64,000 nucleotides of DNA from Amycolatopsis regifaucium (GTDB taxonomy: Bacteria > Actinomycetota > Actinomycetes > Mycobacteriales > Pseudonocardiaceae): the NCBI RefSeq assembly GCF_001613935.1, contig NZ_LQCI01000034.1, positions 969,031 through 1,033,030 on the forward strand. The letters run 5' to 3'. Below are positions 26,360-35,143 of this stretch, in pieces. A program made the position numbers and the translations under genes. The notes under the pieces were generated by a model. The model searched no databases. It had not been told where the DNA came from and saw nothing but the letters and a program-made list of their open reading frames with translations. The stretch's first letter is position 1. Every line of letters begins with the position of its first letter.

Positions 26360-27247
26360 ATGTCGATCTTCATCAACGAGAACAGCAAGGTCATCGTCCA
26401 GGGGCTCACCGGCTCCGAGGGCATGAAGCACGCGACCAAGATGCTGAAGTCCGGTACGAACATCGTGGGTGGCGTCAACGCCCGCAAGGCCGGCCAGACC
26501 GTCACCATCGAGGGCAAGGACCTCACCGTGTTCGGCACGGTCGAGGAGGCCATCAAGGAGACCGGCGCCGACGTTTCGGTCATCTTCGTGCCGCCGAAGT
26601 TCGCCAAGGACGCGGTCATCGAGGCGATCGACGCCGAGATCCCGCTCGCCGTGGTGATCACCGAGGGCATCCCGGTGCACGACTCGGCCTACTTCTGGGC
26701 GCACGCGGTCGCCACGGGCAACAAGACCCGCATCATCGGGCCGAACTGCCCCGGCGTGATCAGCCCCGGCAAGTCGAACGCGGGCATCATCCCGGCCGAC
26801 ATCACCGGCGCGGGCCCGATCGGCCTGGTGTCGAAGTCGGGCACGCTGACCTACCAGATGATGTACGAGCTGCGTGACATCGGTTTCTCGACCGGTGTCG
26901 GCATCGGCGGCGACCCGGTCATCGGCACGACGCACATCGACGCCCTCGAGGCGTTCGAGGCCGACCCCGAGACCAAGGTCATCGTGATGATCGGCGAGAT
27001 CGGCGGCGACGCCGAAGAGCGCGCGGCGGCCTACATCAAGGACAACGTGACGAAGCCGGTCGTCGGCTACGTCGCGGGCTTCACCGCGCCCGAGGGCAAG
27101 ACCATGGGCCACGCCGGCGCCATCGTCTCCGGCTCCTCCGGCACGGCCGCCGCCAAGAAGGAGGCCCTCGAGGCCGCCGGCGTCAAGGTCGGGAAGACCC
27201 CGAGCGAGACCGCCGTCCTGGCGCGCGAGCTGTACAACAGCCTCTGA
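26360..27247 (+). CDS. sucD: succinyl-CoA synthetase alpha subunit
   Basis: 295 residues. CoA-binding Rossmann domain (MSIFINENSKVIVQGLTGSEGMKHATKML) and the active-site phosphohistidine in GKTMGHAGAIVSG. Pairs with SucC as an alpha-beta heterodimer or tetramer. The ATG at 26360 lies one base after the sucC stop; an overlapping GTG at 26351 is an alternative. A strong hairpin follows. Confidence 0.98.
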   Translation: MSIFINENSKVIVQGLTGSEGMKHATKMLKSGTNIVGGVNARKAGQTVTIEGKDLTVFGTVEEAIKETGADVSVIFVPPKFAKDAVIEAIDAEIPLAVVITEGIPVHDSAYFWAHAVATGNKTRIIGPNCPGVISPGKSNAGIIPADITGAGPIGLVSKSGTLTYQMMYELRDIGFSTGVGIGGDPVIGTTHIDALEAFEADPETKVIVMIGEIGGDAEERAAAYIKDNVTKPVVGYVAGFTAPEGKTMGHAGAIVSGSSGTAAAKKEALEAAGVKVGKTPSETAVLARELYNSL

Positions 27248-27272
27248 TCCTTCGGAGACTGACGTTTTCCCC

Positions 27273-27308
27273 GGCGGGCCGGGCGCCTCACCAGGTGCCC
27301 GGCCCGCC
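27273..27308 (+). terminator. hairpin after sucCD
   Basis: GGCGGGCCGGGCGCCT (27273-27288) pairs with AGGTGCCCGGCCCGCC (27293-27308) with one mismatch and a four-base loop. No T run. Confidence 0.75.
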
Positions 27309-27312
27309 GTTC

Positions 27313-27332
27313 GCGTTCAGCGGGCCAAACGC
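27313..27332. repeat. dispersed palindrome family A
   Basis: GCGTTCAGCGGGCCAAACGC, directly after the sucCD hairpin; one arm is slightly decayed. Confidence 0.75.
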
Positions 27333-27509
27333 GATCCGGGCGTCGACGAGGGGGTTCCGCACGGAACCCGATCGGGTGTACAGACGTCTCAGAGCCCGAG
27401 GCGTGGGGTGACCGCGTGTGCGCTAGCGTTCGAGCATCACAGCCGCCTCGTTTGTCCCGGGAGTCCCGCGTGCCCCGGGGTGCCGGTCGAACGACAGGAG
27501 AGCATTCGG

Positions 27510-28340
27510 ATGTCCTATCCCAGCGGTGGGCCCGGCTACCCCCAGCAGGGTGGCGGCCAGCAACCCCCTCAGTCCCACCCCGCCTCGGGAGCCTTTCCGC
27601 AGCAGCAGGCGCCATCGCAGGCGGGGCCGCTGAACCTGGCGCTGCTGCTCGCGCTCGCCGTCACCGTCCTCGGTCTCGTCCAGTTCTTCATCGGGTTCTC
27701 CGACGAGGCCGACGCCGCCGGCCAGGTCTCGCTCTTCCTTCTGGTCAGTGGTCTGCTCGCGGCCTTGCACGCGCTGCCGCGTGGCCCGAAGACGCTGCCG
27801 TTCGCCGCGTTGTTCAGCGTCATCGGCGCGTTCGGCGCGCTCGACCTGATCATCGGCTACGGCGGCGGTCGTTCGGAGGTGTCGGTCCCCGGCATCCTCA
27901 CCGTCGTGCTGATCCTCGGCATCCTGCAGATGCTGGTCGCGATCGCCGCGTTGCTGTTCGAGCACGACGTCCTCAAGGTGCCCGCCGCGAAGCCGCAGCA
28001 GCAGGCGCCGCAGGGTCCCTACAGCCAGCAGTTTTCGCAGCAGGGCCCGCAGGGTCCGTTCGGCCAGCAGGGGCAGCAGGGCCCGGCCGCCACTCAGGTC
28101 CAGCCGTTCCCCGGCACGGGCCAGCAGGGTCAACAAGGTCAGCAGGGGCAGCAGGGCGAGCCGTCCGGTCCGTTCGCGCAGCCGGGCGGGTTCCAGCCGC
28201 CGGTCACGCAGCCGCCGGGCCAGCAGGCCACGACCTACGCGCCGCAGCAGGGCCAGTTCTTCCAGCAGCCGCCGTCCTCCTCTTCGGAGCAGGGCCAGAA
28301 CCCGGGTACGCCGCCGGGTGGTTTCGGCCAGCAGAGCTGA
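27510..28340 (+). CDS. DUF5336-like Gln/Pro-rich membrane protein
   Basis: 276 residues: a Gly/Pro/Gln/Tyr-rich N-terminus (MSYPSGGPGYPQQGGGQQPP), four hydrophobic helices (LNLALLLALAVTVLGLVQFFIGF through ILTVVLILGILQMLVAIAALLF), and a long Gln/Gly/Pro-rich C-terminus with GQQGQQGQQGQQG repeats. The plan matches the actinobacterial 34-kDa-antigen-type family (DUF5336). ATG with ACAGGAGAGC upstream; a TAGCGT -10 box lies at 27424. Followed by a classical terminator. Function unknown, probably envelope-associated. Confidence 0.85.
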   Translation: MSYPSGGPGYPQQGGGQQPPQSHPASGAFPQQQAPSQAGPLNLALLLALAVTVLGLVQFFIGFSDEADAAGQVSLFLLVSGLLAALHALPRGPKTLPFAALFSVIGAFGALDLIIGYGGGRSEVSVPGILTVVLILGILQMLVAIAALLFEHDVLKVPAAKPQQQAPQGPYSQQFSQQGPQGPFGQQGQQGPAATQVQPFPGTGQQGQQGQQGQQGEPSGPFAQPGGFQPPVTQPPGQQATTYAPQQGQFFQQPPSSSSEQGQNPGTPPGGFGQQS

Positions 28341-28355
28341 TCTCTCCCACGTAAA

Positions 28356-28401
28356 AGCACCCGCGGTGACTCTCCGTGTCACCGCGGGTGCTGCTTTTTT
28401 T
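28356..28401 (+). terminator. Rho-independent terminator
   Basis: AGCACCCGCGGTGAC (28356-28370) and GTCACCGCGGGTGCT (28378-28392), a perfect 15-bp stem with a 7-base loop, followed by GC and seven T residues. The best classical terminator in the window. Confidence 0.95.
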
Positions 28402-28484
28402 CCGGGTTACCCGACCGGGTGGGTTGGGCCACGTGCGCCCCCTGGCGGCGGCGTGCCTCACCCGGACGGACCAGTCCGGATGTC

Positions 28485-29975
28485 ATGGTGCGGATCATGA
28501 AGCTGCTCACCCGCGACGAACGCCCGCCGGGCGAAGAGCCGGTGAGCGACCTCGTCCCCGAGCCGGAAGTGTCCAGGGCCAAGCGGGTTCGGGTGTTGCT
28601 CGCCGCGGCCTGCGCGCCCTTGCTCTTCTCCTACACCGCCGTCGCGACCGTCCTCGCGGCGGTGGCGTTCGCCGCCGATCGGTCCCGTTTCTCCACCACC
28701 GGCGCCCTGCGTGCCGCGGGGCCGGGCTGGCTCGCCTCGTGGCAGGTGGAACTCGAACTCGGCGGCCATCCGCTCGGCGTGCTGCCGCTGCTGCCGACGC
28801 TCGGCGTCGTGTGGTTCACGGCGAGGACGGCCGCGCGGGCCGTGCGCCGGATCGGCGGCCGGACCCCGTCGGACGCGCTTCCGGTGGTCGTGGTGATCGC
28901 CGCGGCGCACGCGCTGTTCGGCGTGCTCATCGCCCTGCTGGCCGGAGGATCGCCGGTCCAGGTGAACCCGCTGACCGCCTTCTGCGTGCCGGGGCTCATC
29001 GCCGGACTCGCCGCCGTCGCGGGAACGGTCAAGCGGTGTGGGCTGCCCGCCACGCTGCGGAACCGGTTCGACCCGGTGGCCGTACACGGCTTGCGGACCG
29101 GGGCGTTCGGCCTCGCCGCGATGGTCGCTTGCGGCGCCGCGGTGTTCACCGCGGCCACCGCGGTCTCGTGGTCCACTGTGGACAGTTTGGTGGAGCCCGG
29201 GCTCGGCGCGAGTTCCGGCCAGTTCGTGCTTTCCGTGGCCTATCTGCCGAACGCCGTCATCGCGGCGATGTCCTTCACCACCGGTCCGGGTTTCTCGGTC
29301 GGTTCGCTGACCGTCGGCATGTTCGGCTACCAGGAAGGGCGACTGCCCGGCGTGCCGGTGCTGGCGGGGATTCCGTCGCACCACGCGGCCTGGTGGCCGG
29401 CGCTGCTGCTCCTTCCCGCGCTGGTCGGCGCGCTGGTCGGCTGGAAGATCCGCGCGATCGACGAGGATCCGATGCTCCGGATGCGCGCGGTCGTCGTCGC
29501 GGGCGCGTTCGTCGCGTTCGGCTGCGTCGTCCTCGGGACCTTGGCAGGCGGCAGGCTCGGTGATGGGCCGTTCGACCCGGTCAGCGTGCCGGTCGGGGTC
29601 GCGTCGGTGATCGTCTTCTGCTGGATCGTCATCCCCGGCGGGTTCGTCGCCTTCTTCGCCGGAGCGCACGAGCCGCCCGAGCCGCCAGGCTTCGTTGAAG
29701 ACGCCGACGCCGCCGTCGAGACCGACGAACAAGCCGTCGAGACCGACGAACAAGCCGTCGAGTCCGAAGAGGACGAAGCCGAACTCGCACCCGAGGCCGA
29801 GCTCGACGACGAATTCGAGGACGAGGCCGAAGCGGAACTCGCCCGCGAGCTGGGGGAGGACCTCGACGAGACCCCGGCCGAGATCGAGGCCGAAGCCGAG
29901 CCTGAGCAGGACATCGCTGTGACCGAGTCCACCGAGGGGTCCGGCGACGAAAGCGCGCCCGGCGGTGACCGTTAG
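28485..29975 (+). CDS. DUF6350 (PerM-like) membrane protein
   Basis: 496 residues with about nine membrane helices (first VLLAAACAPLLFSYTAVATVLAAVAFA) and motifs typical of the actinobacterial cell-division protein PerM/DUF6350 (NPLTAFCVPGLIAGL, FGLAAMVACGAAVFTAATAV, LSVAYLPNAVIAAMSF, TGPGFSVG). The C-terminal ~90 residues are extremely acidic and include a 21-bp tandem repeat coding for AVETDEQ (29712-29753). ATG 28485 is used; ATG 28497 is also possible and neither has a clear ribosome-binding site. It lies before purN-purH, a common actinobacterial order. Confidence 0.85.
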   Translation: MVRIMKLLTRDERPPGEEPVSDLVPEPEVSRAKRVRVLLAAACAPLLFSYTAVATVLAAVAFAADRSRFSTTGALRAAGPGWLASWQVELELGGHPLGVLPLLPTLGVVWFTARTAARAVRRIGGRTPSDALPVVVVIAAAHALFGVLIALLAGGSPVQVNPLTAFCVPGLIAGLAAVAGTVKRCGLPATLRNRFDPVAVHGLRTGAFGLAAMVACGAAVFTAATAVSWSTVDSLVEPGLGASSGQFVLSVAYLPNAVIAAMSFTTGPGFSVGSLTVGMFGYQEGRLPGVPVLAGIPSHHAAWWPALLLLPALVGALVGWKIRAIDEDPMLRMRAVVVAGAFVAFGCVVLGTLAGGRLGDGPFDPVSVPVGVASVIVFCWIVIPGGFVAFFAGAHEPPEPPGFVEDADAAVETDEQAVETDEQAVESEEDEAELAPEAELDDEFEDEAEAELARELGEDLDETPAEIEAEAEPEQDIAVTESTEGSGDESAPGGDR

Positions 29976-30051
29976 GGTGGTCGCGACCAGGTGAAGCGCC
30001 GTACGCCCGAGTGCGTACCGCCGTGGCAAGGAGCCCGTTCTGGCTAGTCGG

Positions 30052-30669
30052 TTGGACCTGCCCACTCCGGTGAAGCTCGTCGTCCTCGCGTCCGGTTCCG
30101 GCACGCTGCTGCAGGCCGTGCTCGACGCCGCCGAAAAGCCGAACTATCCGGCGAAGGTGGTCGCCGTCGGAGCCGACCGCCGCGGGATCGCGGCGCTCAC
30201 GCGAGCCGAACGCGCCGGCGTCCCCTCGTTCGCGGTGCGGATGGCCGACCACCCCGACCGTGCGGCGTGGGACAAGGCGATCACCGAAGCCGTCGCCGCC
30301 TACCAGCCCGACCTGGTCGTTTCCGCGGGCTTCATGAAGATCCTCGGCGCCGAATTCCTCGCGCGGTTCCCCGGCCGGGTCATCAACACGCATCCGGCGT
30401 TGCTGCCGTCGTTCCCCGGCGCGCACGCCGTGGCCGACGCGCTGGCGATGGCCGTCAAGGTCACCGGGTCGACGGTCCATTTCGTCGACGCCGGGGTGGA
30501 CACCGGGCCGATCATCGCGCAGGAGTCGGTGGTCGTGGAGCCCGATGACGACGAGAACGTCCTGCACGAACGGATCAAGGCCGTGGAACGCAGGCTCCTG
30601 GTGGAAACGATCGAAAAACTCGGCCGGAGCGGGTGCTCGGTCGAGGGACGAAAGGTGAGGTTTTCGTGA
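30052..30669 (+). CDS. purN: phosphoribosylglycinamide formyltransferase
   Basis: 205 residues. Transfers a formyl group from 10-formyl-THF to GAR in purine synthesis. Motifs: VVLASGSGTLLQA (substrate P-loop), INTHPALLPSFPGAHAV with the catalytic Asn and His, and VHFVDAGVDTGPII with the catalytic Asp. The TTG at 30052 is the nearest conventional start, but AAGGAG at 30028-30033 is placed for an in-frame CTG at 30040, which would add LASR. The end overlaps the purH GTG (GTGA). Confidence 0.96.
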   Translation: MDLPTPVKLVVLASGSGTLLQAVLDAAEKPNYPAKVVAVGADRRGIAALTRAERAGVPSFAVRMADHPDRAAWDKAITEAVAAYQPDLVVSAGFMKILGAEFLARFPGRVINTHPALLPSFPGAHAVADALAMAVKVTGSTVHFVDAGVDTGPIIAQESVVVEPDDDENVLHERIKAVERRLLVETIEKLGRSGCSVEGRKVRFS

Positions 30670-32228
30670 GTACCGCACAGGGACAGCGTCCCGTCCGTCG
30701 CGCGCTGATCGGCGTCTCGGACAAGGCCGGCCTGCTCGAACTCGCCACCGGGCTGCACGCGGCGGGTGTGGAGATCGTGTCGACCGGTGGCACGGCGAAG
30801 GTCATCGCGAACGCCGGAGTTCCGGTGACGCCGGTCGAAGAGGTGACCGGGTTCCCCGAGTCCCTCGACGGCCGGGTCAAGACGCTGCACCCTCGCGTGC
30901 ACGCGGGCCTGCTCGCCGACCGTGACCGTCCGGAGCACGTCGAACAGCTCAAGCAGCTGGACATCGCGCCGTTCGACCTGCTCGTGGTCAACCTGTACCC
31001 GTTCTCGCAGACCGTCGCCTCCGGCGCGAGCCCCGAAGACTGCGTCGAGAACATCGACATCGGTGGCCCGGCGATGGTGCGCGCGGCGGCGAAGAACCAC
31101 AACAGCGTGGCCGTCGTGGTCGACCCCTCTCGTTACGAGTGGGTACTGGAGCGCGTCGCCGACGGCGGTTTCGCACTGGCCGACCGCAAGCGGCTCGCCG
31201 CTCAGGCGTACGCGCACACGGCCGCCTACGACACCGCCGTCGCCGCGTGGTTCGCCAACGCCTACGCGCCCGCGGACGACTCCGGCTTCCCGGACTTCAC
31301 CGGCGCGACCTGGGAGCGCGGCGATGTCCTGCGTTACGGGGAGAACCCGCACCAGAAGGCCGCGCTGTACAAGCACTGGCGGCCGGGCCTCGCGCACGCG
31401 GAACAGCTGCACGGCAAGGCCATGTCGTACAACAACTACGTCGACACCGACGCCGCGCGCCGCGCCGCCTACGACTTCGAGGCCCCGGCCGTCGCGATCA
31501 TCAAGCACGCCAACCCGTGCGGGATCGCCGTCGGCCAGGACATCGCCGAGGCGCACCGGAAGGCACACGCGTGCGACCCGGTTTCGGCCTACGGCGGGGT
31601 GATCGCGACCAACCGGCCGGTGAGCCGCGAGGCGGCCGAGCAGATCGCCGAGGTGTTCACCGAGGTCGTCCTGGCGCCGGACTTCGACGCCGAGGCGCTG
31701 GAGATCCTGCAGCGCAAGAAGAACGTGCGACTGCTGAAGCTGCCGGCCATCACCTCGCCGGATCCGATCGAGTTCCGGCCGATCTCCGGCGGCATGCTGG
31801 TGCAGACCGTCGACACGATCGCCGCCGAGGGCGACGACCCGGCGAACTGGACGCTCGCGACCGGGGCGCCCGCCGACGAGCGGACGCTGACCGACCTCGA
31901 GTTCGCGTGGCGTTCGCTGCGCGCGGTGAAGTCGAACGCGATCCTGCTGGCGAACGACGGCGCGACCGTCGGCGTCGGCATGGGTCAGGTCAACCGCGTC
32001 GACTCCTCGCGGCTCGCGGTCTCGCGGGCGGGAGACCGGGCGAAGGGCTCTGTCGCCGCTTCGGACGCGTTCTTCCCGTTCCCGGACGGACTCGAGGTCC
32101 TGCTGGAGGCCGGTGTCCGCGCCGTCGTCCAGCCGGGCGGTTCGATCCGCGACGCCGAGGTCATCGCCGCCGCCGAGGCCGCCGGGGTCACCCTGTACCT
32201 GACCGGCACGCGCCACTTCGCGCACTGA
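30666..32228 (+). CDS. purH: bifunctional AICAR transformylase/IMP cyclohydrolase
   Basis: 520 residues performing the last two steps of IMP synthesis. The N-terminal IMP cyclohydrolase/MGS-like domain includes RRALIGVSDKAGLLELA, STGGTAKVI, RVKTLHPRVHAGLL; the C-terminal transformylase includes RYGENPHQKAALY, the Lys-His of IIKHANPCGIA, and the end PGGSIRDAEVIAAAEAAGVTLYLTGTRHFAH. Overlaps purN by 4 bp; AAGGTGAGG precedes its GTG. A palindrome pair starts ten bases after its stop. Confidence 0.98.
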   Translation: MSTAQGQRPVRRALIGVSDKAGLLELATGLHAAGVEIVSTGGTAKVIANAGVPVTPVEEVTGFPESLDGRVKTLHPRVHAGLLADRDRPEHVEQLKQLDIAPFDLLVVNLYPFSQTVASGASPEDCVENIDIGGPAMVRAAAKNHNSVAVVVDPSRYEWVLERVADGGFALADRKRLAAQAYAHTAAYDTAVAAWFANAYAPADDSGFPDFTGATWERGDVLRYGENPHQKAALYKHWRPGLAHAEQLHGKAMSYNNYVDTDAARRAAYDFEAPAVAIIKHANPCGIAVGQDIAEAHRKAHACDPVSAYGGVIATNRPVSREAAEQIAEVFTEVVLAPDFDAEALEILQRKKNVRLLKLPAITSPDPIEFRPISGGMLVQTVDTIAAEGDDPANWTLATGAPADERTLTDLEFAWRSLRAVKSNAILLANDGATVGVGMGQVNRVDSSRLAVSRAGDRAKGSVAASDAFFPFPDGLEVLLEAGVRAVVQPGGSIRDAEVIAAAEAAGVTLYLTGTRHFAH

Positions 32229-32237
32229 GGCCAAGTC

Positions 32238-32280
32238 GCCTTTAGCGGGCTAAACGCGACGCGTTTAGCCCGCTAAAGGC
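32238..32280. repeat. dispersed palindrome family A, inverted pair
   Basis: 32238-32257 (GCCTTTAGCGGGCTAAACGC) and 32261-32280 (GCGTTTAGCCCGCTAAAGGC), three bases apart and mirror images of one another, right after purH. The pair itself is a larger palindrome. Confidence 0.88.
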
Positions 32281-32373
32281 GCTCCCGAGGGGCCGAGGCC
32301 GCCGCCTTCGGCCCGGCGCGCCGGCCACCCGGCACCCATGCCCCCGGCCGCCGTGCCATGCTGACCGCGTGTC

Positions 32374-32393
32374 GCCTTTAGCGGGCTAAACGC
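32374..32393. repeat. dispersed palindrome family A
   Basis: GCCTTTAGCGGGCTAAACGC flanked by GTGTC/GACAC, which extends the symmetry to about 28 bp. It lies 35 bp before the next gene. Confidence 0.88.
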
Positions 32394-32428
32394 GACACGG
32401 ACGGAAGCGAATCGCCAGGGGAGGATCG

Positions 32429-33220
32429 GTGCACCAGCCGCCGCAGGGGTACGGCCAGGGACCGGGCTATGGGCAGGGAGGCCAGCCGGGCTACGGACAG
32501 CAACCGGGCTACGGACAGCAGCCCGGTGGGTACGGCCCGCCTCAGCCAGGTGGGCCCGGGTACGGCCCGCCGCCCGGATACGGCCCGCCCGGCTACGGGC
32601 AGCCGCCGAAGAAGAAAAAGACCGGGCTGATCGTCGGCCTGATCGTGGGCGGCGTCGTCCTGCTCGGCCTGGGCATCCCCGGCGGTATCTTCGCGTCGGA
32701 GTACTACTCGTCGGTCGGCAAGCCGCCGGTCGCCCAGCAGCCGCCGCCCGAGTGCAAGATCTCTCCGGAGGTCCTGAACAAGACGGTCACCACCAGCTTC
32801 CAGGGCTTCCGCGAGAACGAGATCAAGGCGCTCGAAATCGTCACCAAGCAGTACGGCTGCTCCTGGGCGGCACCGGACGGCGACAACGTCCACGACCGCG
32901 CCCTGCAGGCCACGATCTATCGCCACGAAGGACCGGACGCCGAGAAACGGGCGGCGGAGTCCTCCACCGGATCGGCGTCGCCGTCCGAGCGCCAGCAGCA
33001 GATCCAGGGGATCGGCGACAAGGCGGTTCTCGTCTCTCTGGACACCGACAGCGCCTTCAGCGGCGCCGAACTGCGGTTCCTCCAGGGCGTGTACGTGGTC
33101 GTCGTCACCTACAAGGGCTGGGACAAGGGGTTCTTCACGAACTCGCCGATCCCGCCCGCGGAGTCCGCCGAAGTGGCGAAGTCCGTCGGTGCCGAACTCG
33201 CGAAGAACCTGCCCAAGTAG
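32429..33220 (+). CDS. Gly/Tyr/Pro-rich single-pass membrane protein
   Basis: 263 residues. N-terminal low-complexity repeats of PGYGQ/GYGPP type (about 5-60), a KKKK cluster, one membrane helix (TGLIVGLIVGGVVLLGLGIPGGIFA), then an extracytoplasmic domain of ~165 residues with two cysteines (PPPECKI... and QYGCSWAAPDGD) and a conserved-looking IQGIGDKAVLVSLDTDSAFSGAELRFLQGVYVVVV core. This resembles the DUF3558-like actinobacterial lipoprotein domain. GTG start after GGGGAGGATCG. Function unknown. Confidence 0.8.
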   Translation: MHQPPQGYGQGPGYGQGGQPGYGQQPGYGQQPGGYGPPQPGGPGYGPPPGYGPPGYGQPPKKKKTGLIVGLIVGGVVLLGLGIPGGIFASEYYSSVGKPPVAQQPPPECKISPEVLNKTVTTSFQGFRENEIKALEIVTKQYGCSWAAPDGDNVHDRALQATIYRHEGPDAEKRAAESSTGSASPSERQQQIQGIGDKAVLVSLDTDSAFSGAELRFLQGVYVVVVTYKGWDKGFFTNSPIPPAESAEVAKSVGAELAKNLPK

Positions 33221-33223
33221 CCG

Positions 33224-33928
33224 CTACGCGTAGAGGTCGTTCAGCCAAGCCGTCCACGCCTTCTCGGCCTTGTCCGCGTCGGCGTCCTCGGCGAACAGGT
33301 GGTGCCCTATGCCGACAGGCCAACCCCAGGCGTTCCGACCGTAGAAGCGGTACAGCGCGTTTTCGGTCCGGATACCGAGGAACGTCGACGTCAGGTAGTC
33401 GACGACACCCTCGACGCCAGGGACATCGAGGTGGACCCGGTCGCCTACGGCAGTCGCGCCGACAGCCGTCAGGACCGCTTCGAACGCCTCCGGTGCCGTC
33501 GACGCTTCGGGTGCGTCGGCTTTGAAGTACTTCGCCTCGCGGCGGTTGAAGTGCGCCAGATACTCACCGAGCGAGTGGTGGTAGAAGTCCGTGTGACGGC
33601 GGCAGGCGTCGTATTCGACGTCCCAGTCGTCGAGGACGGTGGTGTGCTCGTAGCGCAGGTGAGTCCCGCCGTCCTTCGGTGCGAGGACGTATTCGAGGGT
33701 GTTGAACCAGCCCTTCTCGTCTTCGGCGTAGGTGACGAAGTGCCGTGACGGCTTCCAGACGGTCACCATGCCGCCGTTCGGGGTGAGGCCGGATTCGGCA
33801 CCGCCGTCGCGGGGCTCGTACCGGATCGGCCAGAGCCAGCCGCCCGTGCCCGTGGTGATCGCGGCCCAGGTGTCGGCGGGGGTGGTGGGCAGGAAGCCCT
33901 CGAAGCGGACCTCGGATTCCTTCGTCAT
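33224..33928 (-). CDS. SRPBCC (AHSA1-like) domain protein
   Basis: 234 residues. A START/Bet v1-like fold: VRFEGFLPTTPADTWAAITTGTGGWLWPIRYEPRDGG near the start, and HLRYEHTTVLDDWDVEYDACRRHTDFYHHSLGEYLAHF in the helix that closes the cavity. An extra C-terminal ~80 residues repeat part of the pattern (LTSTFLGIRTENALYRFYGRNAWGWPVGIGHHLF). Ligand unknown. ATG start with AGAGAGGACAG upstream; its end is three bases from the convergent gene. Confidence 0.85.
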   Translation of the reverse strand: MTKESEVRFEGFLPTTPADTWAAITTGTGGWLWPIRYEPRDGGAESGLTPNGGMVTVWKPSRHFVTYAEDEKGWFNTLEYVLAPKDGGTHLRYEHTTVLDDWDVEYDACRRHTDFYHHSLGEYLAHFNRREAKYFKADAPEASTAPEAFEAVLTAVGATAVGDRVHLDVPGVEGVVDYLTSTFLGIRTENALYRFYGRNAWGWPVGIGHHLFAEDADADKAEKAWTAWLNDLYA

Positions 33929-34292
33929 GACTGTCCTCTCTCTTTGCCTTCATAGAGGCGACGCCTGGCCGGGGCCCGTTTCGACAAACGGATCGCGTTT
34001 AGCCCGCTAAAGGCGACGTGCCGCGTGCCACCGAGGTCGTCGAGTGGGTCCGTCAGCAGACGAAATTCGTGCAGGCGGTCTACGACCAGGTTCCCTGGGG
34101 TGCTCACCGGCCGATCTGGAGACGCAGGCAGGCGGGAACACGGAGGTGGACTACCACGGGCTCCTCGCCCGGCCCGGGGGTCCTGCGGGACCGCGTCGAA
34201 ACCGGTCGCTGGCCGTCGACGTCACCGGAGCGGCTGAACGCCGAAGCGACCCGGGTTCCACTTCGCTCCCTGGTGTAGAACGGGCCGAGCGG
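33929..34292. other. intergenic region with one palindrome and a doubtful ORF
   Basis: 364 bp. It holds the family A palindrome at 33995-34014 and an 86-codon plus-strand ORF 34018-34278 (MPRATEVVEWVRQQTKFVQAV...) without a ribosome-binding site. The first ~25 codons look coding, the rest becomes Arg/Pro-rich and frame-ambiguous. It may be a gene remnant; not called as a gene. Confidence 0.4.
33995..34014. repeat. dispersed palindrome family A
   Basis: GCGTTTAGCCCGCTAAAGGC, flanked by GATC and GAC, upstream of the SRPBCC gene. Confidence 0.85.
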
Positions 34293-34901
34293 TCAGCCGG
34301 CGACGGGATGGCGCGACTGAAAAGCGAGCCTCCCGTCGGCGGCGGCCGCGATGCGGTCGAGCACGTCGTCCAACGCCATGAAGACTTCCCACGTCGGCTG
34401 TCCGCTCGCGACGGCCAGGCGGTCGACCAGCAGTTGTTCGAGATCGTTGACCCGCTTCGCCTTCCACACCTTGTCCGCGGTGCTCACGAGCAGATCCTCG
34501 ACGCCGACGTCCGCTCCCCAGGACGCGTGCGTCCGGGCGAAACGCGCGCGTTCTTCATCGATCCCTTGGGACAGGAGGAGTTCGTAGCCTGCCTGCTCGT
34601 GGGCCGAACCGGGTCCGGACAACTCTTCGAGGTGGCTCGTCTTGCCGATGTCGTGCGTGGCCGCGCCGAACAGCGCCGCTTCGCGGTCGAAGGGCAGCTC
34701 CGGGTGTTGCTTCTCCAGCCAGTCGGCCAGCGAGCAGGCCACGTCGTGGACCGCACGGAGATGCGCGGCGAGTCGCGGGGGAGCGGCCAGCTTCTCCAGC
34801 AGGCCGACGACTTCGTCCGGCAGCGGGCGCAGCGGCGGCTCCCCGGCTTCGGACAACGCGCGACGCAAGGCTCCCGATGGGGAGCCGGTCGAAGGACTCA
34901 T
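34293..34901 (-). CDS. HD-domain protein
   Basis: 202 residues. A metal-dependent HD phosphohydrolase core: the first His in HLRAVHDVACSLADWLEKQHP and the HD pair in LFGAATHDIGKTSHLEELSGPGSAHEQAGYELL, with a later Asp in VSTADKVWKAKRVNDLE. Such proteins cleave phosphate esters of nucleotides or related compounds; no specific substrate is evident. The ATG at 34901 gives MSPSTGSPSG; the frame is open upstream but that runs into the imuA' promoter region. Divergent from the mutasome operon. Confidence 0.85.
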   Translation of the reverse strand: MSPSTGSPSGALRRALSEAGEPPLRPLPDEVVGLLEKLAAPPRLAAHLRAVHDVACSLADWLEKQHPELPFDREAALFGAATHDIGKTSHLEELSGPGSAHEQAGYELLLSQGIDEERARFARTHASWGADVGVEDLLVSTADKVWKAKRVNDLEQLLVDRLAVASGQPTWEVFMALDDVLDRIAAAADGRLAFQSRHPVAG

Positions 34902-35011
34902 GACGTCCAGAATGACAGAAAGCGCCGCGATTCCGGCCTCGGTCGTGGCAGGTCCGGTGATCGTTCCCACGTCGCTTGACAACCGCCGCGGCAGCCGGTG
35001 TACTGGATGTA

Positions 35012-35027
35012 TCGAACAGGCGTTCGA
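35012..35027. promoter_or_regulatory. perfect LexA (SOS) box of the mutasome operon
   Basis: TCGAAC-AGGC-GTTCGA, an exact match to TCGAAC(N4)GTTCGA, 116 bp before imuA'. A TTGACA at 34976-34981 and TGTACT at 34999-35004 (17-bp spacing) give a plausible promoter just before the box, so bound LexA would block it. Confidence 0.93.
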
Positions 35028-35143
35028 AGCAGAAGTTCCAGGCATGAGGTTCCAGGTAAGAGGTTTCGGAGTACCGCCTTCCCCGTGGTACGCCCAAGAC
35101 CGTCCATAAAGGATGGTCCAGGTGTGGTGGGGAGGCGAGGTCC

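Noticed and set aside
27980..28300. Repeats resembling a repeat array
   Set aside because: They are in-frame Gln/Gly/Pro codons of the DUF5336-like protein, with no spacers.
34018..34278. 86-codon plus-strand ORF
   Set aside because: No ribosome-binding site, mixed coding signal and no family; recorded only as an intergenic remark.
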